Source: [Clostridium] celerecrescens 18A (GTDB taxonomy: Bacteria > Bacillota > Clostridia > Lachnospirales > Lachnospiraceae). Taken from it: DNA of 64,000 bases. The notes beneath the pieces were generated by a model. That model was given only the letters and a program-made list of their open reading frames with translations, was not told where the DNA came from and did no database searches. Positions 25,574 through 34,517 of this stretch are shown in pieces; the first letter of the stretch is position 1; the number at the start of each line of letters is the position of its first letter. The DNA is taken from NCBI RefSeq assembly GCF_002797975.1, contig NZ_PGET01000001.1, positions 4,080,001 through 4,144,000 of the forward strand. Reading direction: 5' to 3'. A program made the position numbers and the translations under genes.

Positions 25574-25599
25574 AAGGCCGGATCTAATTACCCGGCCTT
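25574..25599 (-). terminator. Terminator of metG
   Basis: AAGGCCGG and CCGGCCTT form a perfect 8-bp stem with a 10-nt loop between metG and traX. On the minus strand it is followed by ATTGTTTTAAG. Confidence 0.75.
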
Positions 25600-25639
25600 T
25601 CGTTGTTTCCATTTAAGTGTCTTCAGACATTCCCCTGTA

Positions 25640-27619
25640 TCAGCAGATTTCCGCTCCAGCCGGCATTGCTTTCTCCGGTATCATAAGGGACAGATTGCCT
25701 TCTGCATCTTCCGCGCAGAGAAGCATGCCTTCAGACATGACTCCAGCCAGTTTTGCTGGTTTTAAGTTTACCACAACCATCACCTTTTTGCCAACCATTT
25801 CTTCTGGTGAATAGTGGGCTTTGATTCCGCTGACAATCTGTTTTACCTGGCTTCCGATCCTTACCTGGGAGCACAGAAGCTTCTTTGACTTTGGAACCAC
25901 CTCGCAGGCGATGATCTCGCCTACCTGGAACTGCAGCTTGGCAAAATCGTCATATTCGATCTCTGCCTTTGCTTCTATATCAATTACAGCAGAAGAATCT
26001 GCTTTTTCAGTCTCTTTATTTTCTTCCTCTTTCGGCCCAAACATGACTTCCACCTTCTCCATGACTTCCTTGATATCCATACGGGCAAACAAGATCTCCG
26101 GCTTATCAGTTACTTTATCTCCAGAGGGATATAATCCGAATTCATTCATCTGGGACAAGTCTCTTTTGGTTGTATTAAGCTGGTTAAGAATCTTCTTGGA
26201 TGTTTCAGGCATAAAGGAATCAAGGAGGGAGGCTCCGATAGCAATGGCTTCCGTCAGATTATAAAGAACGGTTTCCAGCCGGCTTTTTGAATCTTCATCC
26301 TTAGCAAGGGTCCACGGAGCCGTTTCATCAATGTATTTGTTGCTCCTTCTGAAAATATTAAAGATTGCTGTCATGGCATCAGCAACACGGAGCTTCTCCA
26401 TCTTCTCCTGGACCTTTTTCACTTCTTCCAGCACCACTGCCTTTAAGTCCTCATCAACAGCCTCTGCTGCCTTCCCGTCAGATACGATTCCTCCAAAGTA
26501 TTTATTGGACATGGAAATGGTACGGTTCACCAGATTGCCCAGGATGTTGGCGAGGTCAGAGTTCATGCGCTCTACCATAAGCTCCCAGGAGATAACTCCG
26601 TCATTGTCAAAAGGCATTTCATGAAGGACGAAATAGCGGACTGCATCCACGCCAAAGAAATCCACAAGCGTATCTGCATAGAGGACATTTCCCTTGGATT
26701 TGCTCATCTTGCCGTCCCCCTGGAGCAGCCATGGATGGCCAAATACCTGCTTGGGAAGGGGAATATCAAGAGCCATCAGGAAAATAGGCCAGTAAATCGT
26801 ATGGAAGCGGATAATATCCTTTCCGATGAGGTGAAGGTCTGCCGGCCATAATCTGGCAAACTGCTCACTGCTATTGCCGTCACAATCGTAACCGATGCCG
26901 GTAATATAATTGGTCAGCGCATCAAGCCAGACATAGGTGACATGCTTCGGGTCAAAGGACACCGGAATTCCCCATTTAAAAGTAGTCCTGGATACACAAA
27001 GATCCTGAAGCCCCGGAAGGAGAAAATTGTTCATCATTTCATTTTTTCTGGACACAGGCTGGATAAAGTCTGGGTTCTCATTGATGTGGTTTATCAAACG
27101 GTCCGCATATTTGCTCATGCGGAAGAAATATGCCTCTTCTTTTGCCGGCTTCACCTCACGTCCGCAGTCAGGACATTTACCGTCTACAAGCTGGGATTCT
27201 GTGAAAAAGGATTCACATGGAGTACAATATAAGCCTTCATAATGTCCCTTATAGATATCACCCTGATCATAGAGCTTCTTAAAGATCTTCTGGACCTGTT
27301 CTTCGTGGTCTTTGTCTGTAGTACGGATGAATTTATCGTAAGAGGTATTCATTAAATCCCAGATGTTCTTAATTTCACCGGCCGCCCTGTCTACGAATTC
27401 CTTCGGTGTGATTCCTGCAGCCTCTGCCTTTTCCTCAATCTTCTGGCCGTGTTCATCAGTTCCTGTCTGGAAAAATACGTCATAGCCTTCCGCTCTTTTA
27501 TAGCGGGCAATAGCATCCGCCAATACTGCCTCATAGGTATTGCCGATATGAGGCTTTCCTGATGCATAGGCAATGGCTGTAGTGATATAGTATGGTTTCT
27601 TGTTAGAATCTTTACACAT
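25640..27619 (-). CDS. metG: Methionine-tRNA ligase
   Basis: MetRS (659 aa) charges initiator and elongator tRNA-Met. The HIGH motif is KPHIGNTYEA (about 17-26). The zinc module has CTPCESFF ... CPDCGREV (about 129-152), and KMSKSKGN is the KMSKS loop (about 300). After the anticodon-binding domain, a C-terminal Trbp111/EMAP-like tRNA-binding domain starts near residue 550 (FAKLQFQVGEIIACEVVPKS). The RBS is AGGAGGAAAACAG. Expression is probably controlled by the T-box leader just upstream. Confidence 0.97.
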   Translation of the reverse strand: MCKDSNKKPYYITTAIAYASGKPHIGNTYEAVLADAIARYKRAEGYDVFFQTGTDEHGQKIEEKAEAAGITPKEFVDRAAGEIKNIWDLMNTSYDKFIRTTDKDHEEQVQKIFKKLYDQGDIYKGHYEGLYCTPCESFFTESQLVDGKCPDCGREVKPAKEEAYFFRMSKYADRLINHINENPDFIQPVSRKNEMMNNFLLPGLQDLCVSRTTFKWGIPVSFDPKHVTYVWLDALTNYITGIGYDCDGNSSEQFARLWPADLHLIGKDIIRFHTIYWPIFLMALDIPLPKQVFGHPWLLQGDGKMSKSKGNVLYADTLVDFFGVDAVRYFVLHEMPFDNDGVISWELMVERMNSDLANILGNLVNRTISMSNKYFGGIVSDGKAAEAVDEDLKAVVLEEVKKVQEKMEKLRVADAMTAIFNIFRRSNKYIDETAPWTLAKDEDSKSRLETVLYNLTEAIAIGASLLDSFMPETSKKILNQLNTTKRDLSQMNEFGLYPSGDKVTDKPEILFARMDIKEVMEKVEVMFGPKEEENKETEKADSSAVIDIEAKAEIEYDDFAKLQFQVGEIIACEVVPKSKKLLCSQVRIGSQVKQIVSGIKAHYSPEEMVGKKVMVVVNLKPAKLAGVMSEGMLLCAEDAEGNLSLMIPEKAMPAGAEIC

Positions 27620-27689
27620 TCTGTTTTCCTCCTGTTTATGAAATGGGATAGGTTGAAGGGACTTTTCCCTTCCCCCAAAGAAAAACCCG

Positions 27690-28000
27690 CCTAAAAAAAT
27701 CCTTTCGGAAATTTAAAGACGGGGAACTGTCCCGTGTTACCACTTTAATTTATCCGTACCTTTCAGTACAGACCTTACCGGCTGCTTTTGTTCCATAAAA
27801 TCTCCTTAAGATCTTATGGTCACTTAATAACAGTCTGACACGATAACGGGTGTAACCGTCGAAATTTAAAGGCGCGGCTTCGCCAATTCAATTCCGCTGC
27901 TCCAAGGCCATGTTGGGAAATACACTCAAGCTTCCTTTTCAGCTTCCGGAAGTCTCTGCACATGAGGTTGATTTCTTACTCTTCTTTTCTCAGCATTCTT
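27690..28000 (-). promoter_or_regulatory. T-box leader of metG
   Basis: A minus-strand leader of about 300 nt that should sense uncharged tRNA-Met. Landmarks in order: a GAAGAGTAAG start near 27990; stem I with an AGAGA purine bulge and CTTCCGGAAG stem; the candidate specifier AUG in CCCAACATGGCC (27909-27911); a GGCGAAGCCGC stem; and the T-box itself, AAAGTGGTAACACGG (27731-27745), whose UGG pairs with tRNA NCCA. The antiterminator/terminator switch follows (ACGGG and CCCCGT, then U-rich sequence and a run of seven T). The T-box reads UGGUAACACG instead of the consensus UGGUACCGCG. Confidence 0.87.
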
Positions 28001-28142
28001 TTATAAATAGATTGTTAGTAACCCTAGTTTAATGGTTTCAGTAAAGTTTGTCAAGCGGGTATGTTGGTACATCAGCGCTTTTGTCATGACTTTTTTAATA
28101 TCATCATATAAATAATAATAGTGAATCACGGAGGAAGCAAAT

Positions 28143-29963
28143 ATGAAAAACATCGTTTTGAAACAGGGCCGCCGATTTCTATCTTTCATCCTGGCTGTTT
28201 CCCTGCTTTGTGCTTGTGCACCCCCCGATAAATCGCCCGCCACGCCGTCAGGGGCCGGGTATGAACAATTCCATGCAAAGGATTTGTCCTCACAAAACAA
28301 GTTTGATCAATTTACAAACGACCTGTTTCTTGAGGAGATCAGCGATTCCGGAATCAGCTTTCATTTTAGTATAGCAAATCCTGCTTCCCGGGGGCTTGAT
28401 AAAGTTCCTTTGACCCTGGGAGATTTTTCTCTGGATAAAATGAAACAGGGATCTAATGACCTTAGGGAGTTAAAAAAGAAGCTTGAAGGTTTTAACCCCC
28501 GCCAGCTAACCGATGAGCAGCGGCTTACCTGGCAGATTCTCCGCTCCTACATAAATACAGAATTAAAATCTGACGGTCTGGAGCTTTACGCCCAGCCTTT
28601 AACAACCACCATAGGAATCCAGGCACAGCTACCCATCTTGTTTTCAGAATACGCCTTTTACACCCGGGATGATGTGGACCACTATCTTGCTCTGCTTTCT
28701 ACCATAGATGATTATTATGGGCAGATTATGGAGTTTGAAAAGAAAAAATCAGAAGCCGGCCTGTTTATGTCTGATGCTACCGCAGATCATGTATTAAAAT
28801 CCTGCGAAGCATATTTAATCCAGCCTGACCACAGCTTCCTTGCCGACACATTCAACACCCGTATCGATGCACTTACGGACTTAACCGATGAAGAAAAAGC
28901 TTCTTATAAAGAGAAGAATTTAAAAATCCTGGAAGAACATTTCATACCTGCCTATAAAAATCTTGTAAATGGTATCACCGCTCTAATGGGGACTGGGACC
29001 AATGATAAGGGCTTATCCTTCTATCCCAAGGGGAAAGAATATTTTGAATACCTGGTCAATTCCAACACCGGAACCTCCTATGATTCCATCCGAAGCCTGA
29101 CAAAAGCAATCGAAAAACAGTTAAACTCCGATATCCAGGCCATAGGAGCGATCACAAAGGAGCATCCGGAAGTGCTGGACCACCTTGACAACTATTCCTT
29201 CCATTATACCAAACCGGACGATATCCTGAACTCTCTAAAAACCCAGATATCCACAGATTTTCCTGAGCTTCCACCCTGCACCCATACCGTAAAATACGTT
29301 CCAAGTTCCCTGGAAGCCTCCTTAAGCCCTGCCTTCTACTTAGTCCCTCCTCTGGACCGTTATGAAGATAATGTCATTTACATCAACGGCAATCCGCGTT
29401 TTCAAAATGATGACCTTTTCACCACCCTGGCTCATGAAGGTTATCCCGGACATTTGTATCAGAACGTTTATTTTTTAAGCAGGAAACCAAATGACTTAAG
29501 AAGCATCCTCTCCTTCCCCAGTTATTCGGAAGGCTGGGCTACCTATGTGGAGTTCTACTCCTACACCTTGGATAACGGGCTGCCTCCTGGGCTTGGAGAG
29601 CTTCTGGCGCATAACACGGCTGTTACCTTGGGCATCTATGCCTATCTGGATATTTGCATCAATTATGAGGGCTGGGATAAAGAGCAGACAGCCAAATATC
29701 TTGGCACGTTTTATAATATTGAGAAAACAGATATTGTTGATTCCATTTACTCCAGCCTGATCGAAAATCCCACCAATTACATGGAATACTACGTGGGATA
29801 TATGGAGATTATGGAAATGCTTGGCACTGCCAAGAGGATCTTAAAGGATGATTTTAATTTAAAGGACTTCCACGCTTTTATACTTGATATAGGTCCTGCT
29901 CCGTTTTCAGTTATCCAGCCTGCGTTCCGCACCTGGCTGTCCAAACAATTAAGAAGCCAATAA
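28143..29963 (+). CDS. DUF885 family lipoprotein, putative metallopeptidase
   Basis: A 606-residue exported lipoprotein. The signal peptide ends in LLCAC (lipobox near residue 22). The DUF885 fold follows, with the zinc-type motif TLAHEGYPGHLYQ (HExxxGH-like, about 430-442) and the downstream FPSYSEGWATYVEFYSYTL with a third Glu ligand. These motifs resemble M2/M3-like peptidases, so a secreted carboxypeptidase role is likely but unproven. It is transcribed alone after GGAGGAAGCAAAT and ends in the terminator at 29971. Confidence 0.88.
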   Translation: MKNIVLKQGRRFLSFILAVSLLCACAPPDKSPATPSGAGYEQFHAKDLSSQNKFDQFTNDLFLEEISDSGISFHFSIANPASRGLDKVPLTLGDFSLDKMKQGSNDLRELKKKLEGFNPRQLTDEQRLTWQILRSYINTELKSDGLELYAQPLTTTIGIQAQLPILFSEYAFYTRDDVDHYLALLSTIDDYYGQIMEFEKKKSEAGLFMSDATADHVLKSCEAYLIQPDHSFLADTFNTRIDALTDLTDEEKASYKEKNLKILEEHFIPAYKNLVNGITALMGTGTNDKGLSFYPKGKEYFEYLVNSNTGTSYDSIRSLTKAIEKQLNSDIQAIGAITKEHPEVLDHLDNYSFHYTKPDDILNSLKTQISTDFPELPPCTHTVKYVPSSLEASLSPAFYLVPPLDRYEDNVIYINGNPRFQNDDLFTTLAHEGYPGHLYQNVYFLSRKPNDLRSILSFPSYSEGWATYVEFYSYTLDNGLPPGLGELLAHNTAVTLGIYAYLDICINYEGWDKEQTAKYLGTFYNIEKTDIVDSIYSSLIENPTNYMEYYVGYMEIMEMLGTAKRILKDDFNLKDFHAFILDIGPAPFSVIQPAFRTWLSKQLRSQ

Positions 29964-29970
29964 ATCAAAA

Positions 29971-30013
29971 AGGGCAGAAGCTTGTAATATGCCGCTTCTG
30001 CCCTGCTTTTTTA
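29971..30013. terminator. Bidirectional terminator
   Basis: AGGGCAGAAGC and GCTTCTGCCCT form an 11-bp stem. TGCTTTTTT follows on the plus strand and TTTTTGATT on the minus strand, serving the DUF885 gene and the convergent lipoprotein gene. Confidence 0.9.
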
Positions 30014-30015
30014 TC

Positions 30016-30555
30016 TTATTTTATTTTCTTATAATTCTTAACATATTCCAGGTAATCACTATCTCCCTGCTTGATCTGATCATTGGAATAGTTCTTACCA
30101 TTAACAAGAATTTGTAATTTGTCCAATTCAAAATTTTCTATAAAGGTATTGCCAACCGCGGTCAGTGTAAGTACATCTTCTGTTGTACCCTTTTCCGGCA
30201 TCTGGGATAAATCAAGAGTGGCCGTACCATCATCTTTCTTATCAAACTTCAGAACCTTTGTACCATCCTCTAATACGCTGTATTCAATCAGCTTGTCCAC
30301 CATAGCGTCAGCCGTCAGCTCAGATACCGCATCCATCGCCTGATTTAATCCGGTGGAGTCATCATTCCTGCTATATACCGAAATAATCTCCATAGGCTCT
30401 GCGTTAGGATCAGGAACTTTATCACTGGCGCCTCCCGTTGAAGCTATTGCCCCAGGGCCAGGTGCTGTGGTCTCCATCTTAGGCTGCGTTGGTGCACATG
30501 CCACCAGGGACATCATCATCATAGCGCTCATTAAAAACACGATGAGTTTTTTCAT
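30016..30555 (-). CDS. GerM-domain-like lipoprotein
   Basis: A 179-residue lipoprotein: signal peptide with lipobox LVAC (about residues 17-20), a short Pro/Gly-rich linker, then a domain resembling the GerMN domain of spore germination protein GerM. Recognisable parts are the opening EIISVYSRNDDSTGLN, the helix AVSELTADAMVDKLIEYSVL, the strand GTATLDLSQMP, a Thr-rich helix ending in NTFIENFELDKLQILVNGK. GerM-like domains occur in spore-envelope or cell-wall proteins. It follows a MarR-type regulator gene on the same strand. A sporulation role is inference. Confidence 0.7.
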   Translation of the reverse strand: MKKLIVFLMSAMMMMSLVACAPTQPKMETTAPGPGAIASTGGASDKVPDPNAEPMEIISVYSRNDDSTGLNQAMDAVSELTADAMVDKLIEYSVLEDGTKVLKFDKKDDGTATLDLSQMPEKGTTEDVLTLTAVGNTFIENFELDKLQILVNGKNYSNDQIKQGDSDYLEYVKNYKKIK

Positions 30556-30582
30556 AATTGAGTATTGCCTCCTTAAATTCTC

Positions 30583-31017
30583 TTAAAGGCTCCGAAACCA
30601 CTGGTTTAACTTGGTCAGAGCTTTGATCAAAACTTCTATTTCATTCTCACTTAAACCTGCAACTATGCCGGCGATCATCTCCTGATGAAATCTGGCATGG
30701 TGTTCATAGGCTTCTTTCCCTTTTTCTGAAAGAGAGATGTATACAACACGTCGGTCCTCTTTTCCTCTCTGACGGGTCACATACCCCTTCTTTACAAGAC
30801 TGTTCATGGCTATGGTCAGCGTACCGACCGTAACAGACAATTCCCTGGCTATGGCCGACATGTTTTTGGGTTCTCCAATGCCAATGGCCTCGATTACATG
30901 CATATCATTATTTGTAATATTGGTAAATTCCTGTGTAATGATAGCCTGTTGCTCTATATCCATAACATCTCGAAACAGTCTTACCAAAACTTCGTTAAGA
31001 GTCCCGTAAGTATCCAC
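30583..31017 (-). CDS. MarR family transcriptional regulator
   Basis: A winged-helix repressor of about 144 residues. The recognition region is MSAIARELSVTVGTLTIAMNSLVKKGYVTR and the wing is RGKEDRRVVYISLSEKGKEA. The sequence resembles the FabT-like group of MarR proteins that control lipid genes, but no fatty acid genes are nearby. GTG at 31017 is chosen because AAGGGGATAAAC lies just before it; GTG at 31032 would add five residues but lacks an RBS. It is the first gene in a two-gene run with the GerM-like lipoprotein. Confidence 0.88.
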   Translation of the reverse strand: MDTYGTLNEVLVRLFRDVMDIEQQAIITQEFTNITNNDMHVIEAIGIGEPKNMSAIARELSVTVGTLTIAMNSLVKKGYVTRQRGKEDRRVVYISLSEKGKEAYEHHARFHQEMIAGIVAGLSENEIEVLIKALTKLNQWFRSL

Positions 31018-31135
31018 GTTTATCCCCTTCACTTATGACAATAAAAGCTTCTTCGTAATTATACATGATTATGTATCCCAAGACAACCACCTGAATTCTT
31101 ATGAAATTCTTAAAATAGGATCAAATAAATACCTT

Positions 31136-31663
31136 TTATACCAAAAAACGGGATATGATAACACTTGCGGCTACGCCTGCAGCCGTGGCAACCAATGCAC
31201 CGCCCAGGGTATAACGGGTCTTTTTGATTTTTACGGTACCAAAATAAATGCTCAGGCAATAGAAAACGGTTTCCGTACAGCTCATAATCACTGACGTCAG
31301 CATGCCTATATAGGAGTCTGTTCCATATTTCTTAAAAATATCAAGCACAAGACCTGTGGCTGCTGAGTTTGATACCAGACGCACTAAAATCACCGGAACG
31401 ACCGGTGCGGGTAGAAACAAGAGGGCAGCCGGCTTTGTCAGGCATTTTGCCAGAAAGTCTAAAAAACCGGAAGCACGGAGCACCCCCACTGCGGTCATAA
31501 GACCGATGAGCGTAGGCATGATCCCTGCCACTGTTTTCATCCCTTCCTTGGCCCCGTCTATAAAATCATCAAAAACCGGACGTTTGGACAATATGCCAAA
31601 GCCTACCATGTAAAAAATGATAAGCGGCACTGCCGCCTCAGACAGAAATAATAGAAATTTCAT
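31136..31663 (-). CDS. spmB: Spore maturation protein SpmB (nucleoside recognition domain)
   Basis: A 175-residue membrane protein of the Gate/nucleoside-recognition family, matching SpmB, which with SpmA affects spore core dehydration. Four or five hydrophobic segments are seen. The signature IPTLIGLMTAVGVLRASGFLDF (as MPTLIGL...) is at about 47-70, followed by LVSNSAATGLVLDIFKKYGT with conserved Asn-Ser, and SVIMSCTETVFYCLSIYFG. The RBS is TAGGTGAAGGT. spmA, usually directly upstream, is not in this position, so the pair is split or spmA lies elsewhere. Confidence 0.88.
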   Translation of the reverse strand: MKFLLFLSEAAVPLIIFYMVGFGILSKRPVFDDFIDGAKEGMKTVAGIMPTLIGLMTAVGVLRASGFLDFLAKCLTKPAALLFLPAPVVPVILVRLVSNSAATGLVLDIFKKYGTDSYIGMLTSVIMSCTETVFYCLSIYFGTVKIKKTRYTLGGALVATAAGVAASVIISRFLV

Positions 31664-31837
31664 ACCTTCACCTAAAAAACCTTAATTGTTATAGTTTATT
31701 CCAAATCCTCCCTTTTCATTCAAGTCGTTTTGAGGTAAACTATCAGCGAAAGCAATGAACAGTGCGAGACAGGTCAGGCCAGAATCCACTGGCTGCTCTG
31801 CGTACTTACGCGATAAACAAAAAGGAGATGTACCAAT

Positions 31838-32197
31838 ATGAGTATTTTATTTTTACAGTATCCCCCCTGCAGTACCTGCAAAAATGCAAAAAAGTGGCTA
31901 GATGCCCATGAAGTAGCATATGACTCCAGAAATATCAAAGAAGAAAATCCAAACTCTATAGAGCTCGCAGACTGGATTCAAAAAAGCGGTCTTCCCATAA
32001 AGCGTTTTTTCAACACCAGCGGAATCATCTACAAGGAAAAAAATTTAAAAGAGCTTTTGCCCGGCATGAGCGAAAAAGAACAGATCGATCTCCTGGCGAC
32101 CGATGGAATGCTGGTCAAGCGTCCCTTAATCATTGGCGATGATTTCGTCCTGGTCGGCTTTAAGGAGAAGGAATGGGAGACGTACCTGCTCCGGTAA
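31838..32197 (+). CDS. Spx/ArsC family thioredoxin-fold protein
   Basis: A 119-residue ArsC/Spx/MgsR-type protein. The redox motif CSTC (residues 12-15, PPCSTCKNAKKWL) is intact. The family helix and loop continue with SGLPIKRFFNTSGIIYKEKN, and the C-terminal MLVKRPLIIGDDFVLVGFKE carries the conserved Arg-Pro. Family members are either arsenate reductases or RNA polymerase regulators; residues needed for either are not decisive here. Transcribed alone with RBS AAAGGAGATGTACCAAT. Confidence 0.88.
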   Translation: MSILFLQYPPCSTCKNAKKWLDAHEVAYDSRNIKEENPNSIELADWIQKSGLPIKRFFNTSGIIYKEKNLKELLPGMSEKEQIDLLATDGMLVKRPLIIGDDFVLVGFKEKEWETYLLR

Positions 32198-32241
32198 ATG
32201 CTTATCAAAACAACAACGCTTTTCCATGTCTGAACAAGCGA

Positions 32242-32290
32242 AATACCCGGCGGATTTAAGAGTTGTATCCTCTCTCTTCCGCCGGGTATT
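32242..32290. terminator. Hairpin between convergent genes
   Basis: AATACCCGGCGGA and TCCGCCGGGTATT form a perfect 13-bp stem around a 23-nt loop, between the Spx-like gene and the convergent membrane protein gene. Neither side has a long U-tract. Confidence 0.6.
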
Positions 32291-32302
32291 CTGCCATAAA
32301 CT

Positions 32303-32791
32303 TTACTGGCCTATTATATGGGACATGCTGTTAATCATTAACAGTTCGATCCCCAGATGCTCTTTTATTTCTTCATACGCATTTGACATCTTATCCGCTT
32401 TGAGTACCTCATTACTGCTCTTACCGGCCTCCTGCTCTTTCAAGCGATAAGCAAGAGCTTTCTTTGCCGATGCCCCGATTGCGGAAGCAGCCAATATAAT
32501 CAGGACCACCATTACGATGAGGAAGGGCTTTTGTATGGTATTCACTAATCTGTGGCCGTAATATAATACCTTCAGCTGTTTTCCTATTACTGTTTCTGTC
32601 CCTCTCCGGTTAAGCTCCGCCATGATCGTTTGAAATTCACCGGGCGGAGGGGACGGGGGCTCAGGTGTTAATTCTGGATGCTCCTGCATATAATCAAGCA
32701 GATGGGCTTCTAATTTTTCCTGATACGACAAATGATATTTTATCCGTTTTAAAATTGAATATTTTTTTCCATGGTTTCTCTCCTTCTCCAC
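32303..32791 (-). CDS. Hypothetical single-pass membrane protein
   Basis: A 162-residue protein I do not recognise. The N-terminal half is basic and helical (KYSILKRIKYHLSYQEKLEA), followed by a Pro-rich segment (PELTPEPPSPPPGEF). One transmembrane segment follows (PFLIVMVVLIILAASAIGA, about 100-120). The tail of about 40 residues is charged. GTG at 32791 is proposed because AAGAGG lies 7 nt upstream; a TTG at 32833 is possible but has no RBS. It is transcribed divergently from the MurG-type gene. Confidence 0.6.
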   Translation of the reverse strand: MEKERNHGKKYSILKRIKYHLSYQEKLEAHLLDYMQEHPELTPEPPSPPPGEFQTIMAELNRRGTETVIGKQLKVLYYGHRLVNTIQKPFLIVMVVLIILAASAIGASAKKALAYRLKEQEAGKSSNEVLKADKMSNAYEEIKEHLGIELLMINSMSHIIGQ

Positions 32792-32903
32792 GTACACACC
32801 TCTTAAATACAAGTTATCCTTAAGTTCCCACAAGCTTTGGGGTTGACTTTTTATCGCTAACGTTTACTATTATAAGTATATCGAATTTGGGAGGCAACGC
32901 TTT

Positions 32904-33971
32904 ATGAAAAAAATCATCTTAACCGGCGGTGGTACTGCCGGTCATGTTACCCCGAACCTGGCCTTAGTTCCCTCGTTAAAAGAGCGGAATTACGATATTC
33001 ACTATATAGGATCATACCAGGGAATCGAACGCAAGCTCATTGAGGGAGCCGGCATCCCCTATGACGGCATTTCTTCCGGTAAATTCCGTCGGTATTTTGA
33101 CTTGAAAAACTTCTCTGATCCCTTCCGGGTATTAAAAGGATATTGGGAAGCTTTGAGATTGATAAAAAACTATAAGCCGGATGTGGTTTTCTCAAAAGGA
33201 GGTTTTGTAGCCGTTCCCGTAGTGTTGGCTGCAAAACACTGCAAGGTACCTGTTATCATTCACGAATCAGATATGACTCCAGGGCTAGCCAACAGGCTCA
33301 GTATTTCGTCTGCAGCAAAAATCTGCTGCAATTTTCCGGAAACCCTTCCTTATCTTCCAAAGGAAAAAGCCGTACTCACTGGCTCTCCTATAAGGAAAGA
33401 GCTTTTAATGGGCGATCGTCAGACAGGTTTAAAATATGCACGTTTGTCTGCAAACCGGCCTGTTATCTTGATCATCGGCGGAAGTCTTGGTTCCGTAACG
33501 GTCAATACCGCATTACGGGGCATTCTCCCAAAACTGCTTAAAAATTACCAGGTGATACATATCTGCGGAAAAGGCAATCTGGACGAAAGCCTGATCGGAA
33601 TGGAAGGATATGTACAATATGAATATGTTGACGCCCCTTTAAAACATCTTTTTGCTGCTGCTGACCTGATGATCTCAAGGGCCGGAGCAAATTCCATCTG
33701 TGAAATACTCGCACTTAGAAAGCCAAATATCCTGATTCCTCTTTCCGCTGCCGCCAGCAGGGGGGATCAGATTTTAAATGCAAGATCCTTTGCAAAACAA
33801 GGCTTCAGCTCCCTTCTGGAAGAAGAAAACCTTACCGGAGATTCCCTTTTGCAGGCAATCAGCGAAACATTTGCCAACCGGCAGGCTTTTATCTCTAAAA
33901 TGGAGAAAAGTGAATTACACAATGCGGTCGATACCATTATTGATATGATTGAATCCCAGGTTCAAAATTAA
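32904..33971 (+). CDS. murG: MurG-type UDP-GlcNAc undecaprenyl-pyrophosphoryl-muramoyl-pentapeptide transferase
   Basis: A 355-residue GT28 glycosyltransferase like MurG, which adds GlcNAc to lipid I to make lipid II on the inner membrane face. The start ILTGGGTAGHVTPNLALVPS carries the Gly-rich G-loop. FSKGGFVAVPVVLAA and VIHESDMTPGLANRLS are in the acceptor domain. GGSLGSVTVN and ISRAGANSICEILALRKPNI lie in the UDP-binding domain. It stands alone, outside a dcw cluster, next to a sigma factor gene. It could be the housekeeping MurG or a second copy; the rest of the genome would decide. Confidence 0.9.
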   Translation: MKKIILTGGGTAGHVTPNLALVPSLKERNYDIHYIGSYQGIERKLIEGAGIPYDGISSGKFRRYFDLKNFSDPFRVLKGYWEALRLIKNYKPDVVFSKGGFVAVPVVLAAKHCKVPVIIHESDMTPGLANRLSISSAAKICCNFPETLPYLPKEKAVLTGSPIRKELLMGDRQTGLKYARLSANRPVILIIGGSLGSVTVNTALRGILPKLLKNYQVIHICGKGNLDESLIGMEGYVQYEYVDAPLKHLFAAADLMISRAGANSICEILALRKPNILIPLSAAASRGDQILNARSFAKQGFSSLLEEENLTGDSLLQAISETFANRQAFISKMEKSELHNAVDTIIDMIESQVQN

Positions 33972-33974
33972 CCT

Positions 33975-34517
33975 TTACAAATGAAAATTAGGACCGAGGA
34001 TCTTTTTCAAGCAAACTCTTGTACGATATATCCGGGAACGGCAGACCGTTCCCGGAATTTTTAGGATTTCGCAAATTTCAGGAATGGTAAGCTGTTCCAG
34101 AAAATAAAGAATAGCCATTTCCTTCCATTCCTCTCTCATATTGGAAATCTCCCAGGTTATCTTTAAAAGAGCTTCCTCTCCAAGGATCACATCCAGGGGA
34201 TCAGTGACCACATATCTCGTAAGCATCGCCACCTCATTAACTGCATCTCCCTCATCCAGGCTCACCTTTTCATAATGGCCGTTCTTACGGAGGCAGTCAA
34301 TGGATTTACGTTTTAAAATCTTAATCAACATGCCTTTCTTTCGTGTATCGGTCCATGATAATGAATAATTCTCAAAATATGCAATAAAAGTTTCCTGCAC
34401 CACATCATCCAGTTCCATGTCCGGCACATTGAGTGTTTTCGCTATCCTGCGGAGCAATCCCTGATATTCCCCATATATAGACTGCAGTAACAAATTTTCA
34501 TCTTCATGTATGCTCAT
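33975..34517 (-). CDS. RNA polymerase sigma factor, sigma-70 family (ECF-like)
   Basis: A 180-residue sigma factor with regions 2 and 4. Region 2 includes LDDVVQETFIAYFENYSLSW (core binding and -10 recognition). Region 4 contains WKEMAILYFLEQLTIPEICEILKIPGTVCRSRIYRTRVCLKK. Region 3 is absent, so it is ECF-type. ATG at 34517 after GAGGGACACAATC is preferred to the longer frame; it overlaps the HIT gene stop by 4 nt (ATGA), so the two are translationally coupled. No anti-sigma gene is adjacent. It is convergent with the MurG-type gene, with only 3 nt between the stops. Confidence 0.88.
   Translation of the reverse strand: MSIHEDENLLLQSIYGEYQGLLRRIAKTLNVPDMELDDVVQETFIAYFENYSLSWTDTRKKGMLIKILKRKSIDCLRKNGHYEKVSLDEGDAVNEVAMLTRYVVTDPLDVILGEEALLKITWEISNMREEWKEMAILYFLEQLTIPEICEILKIPGTVCRSRIYRTRVCLKKILGPNFHL

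Noticed and set aside
27391..27678. A 95-codon minus-strand frame at the metG start
   Set aside because: It overlaps the metG 5' end in another frame and would begin just downstream of the T-box switch.
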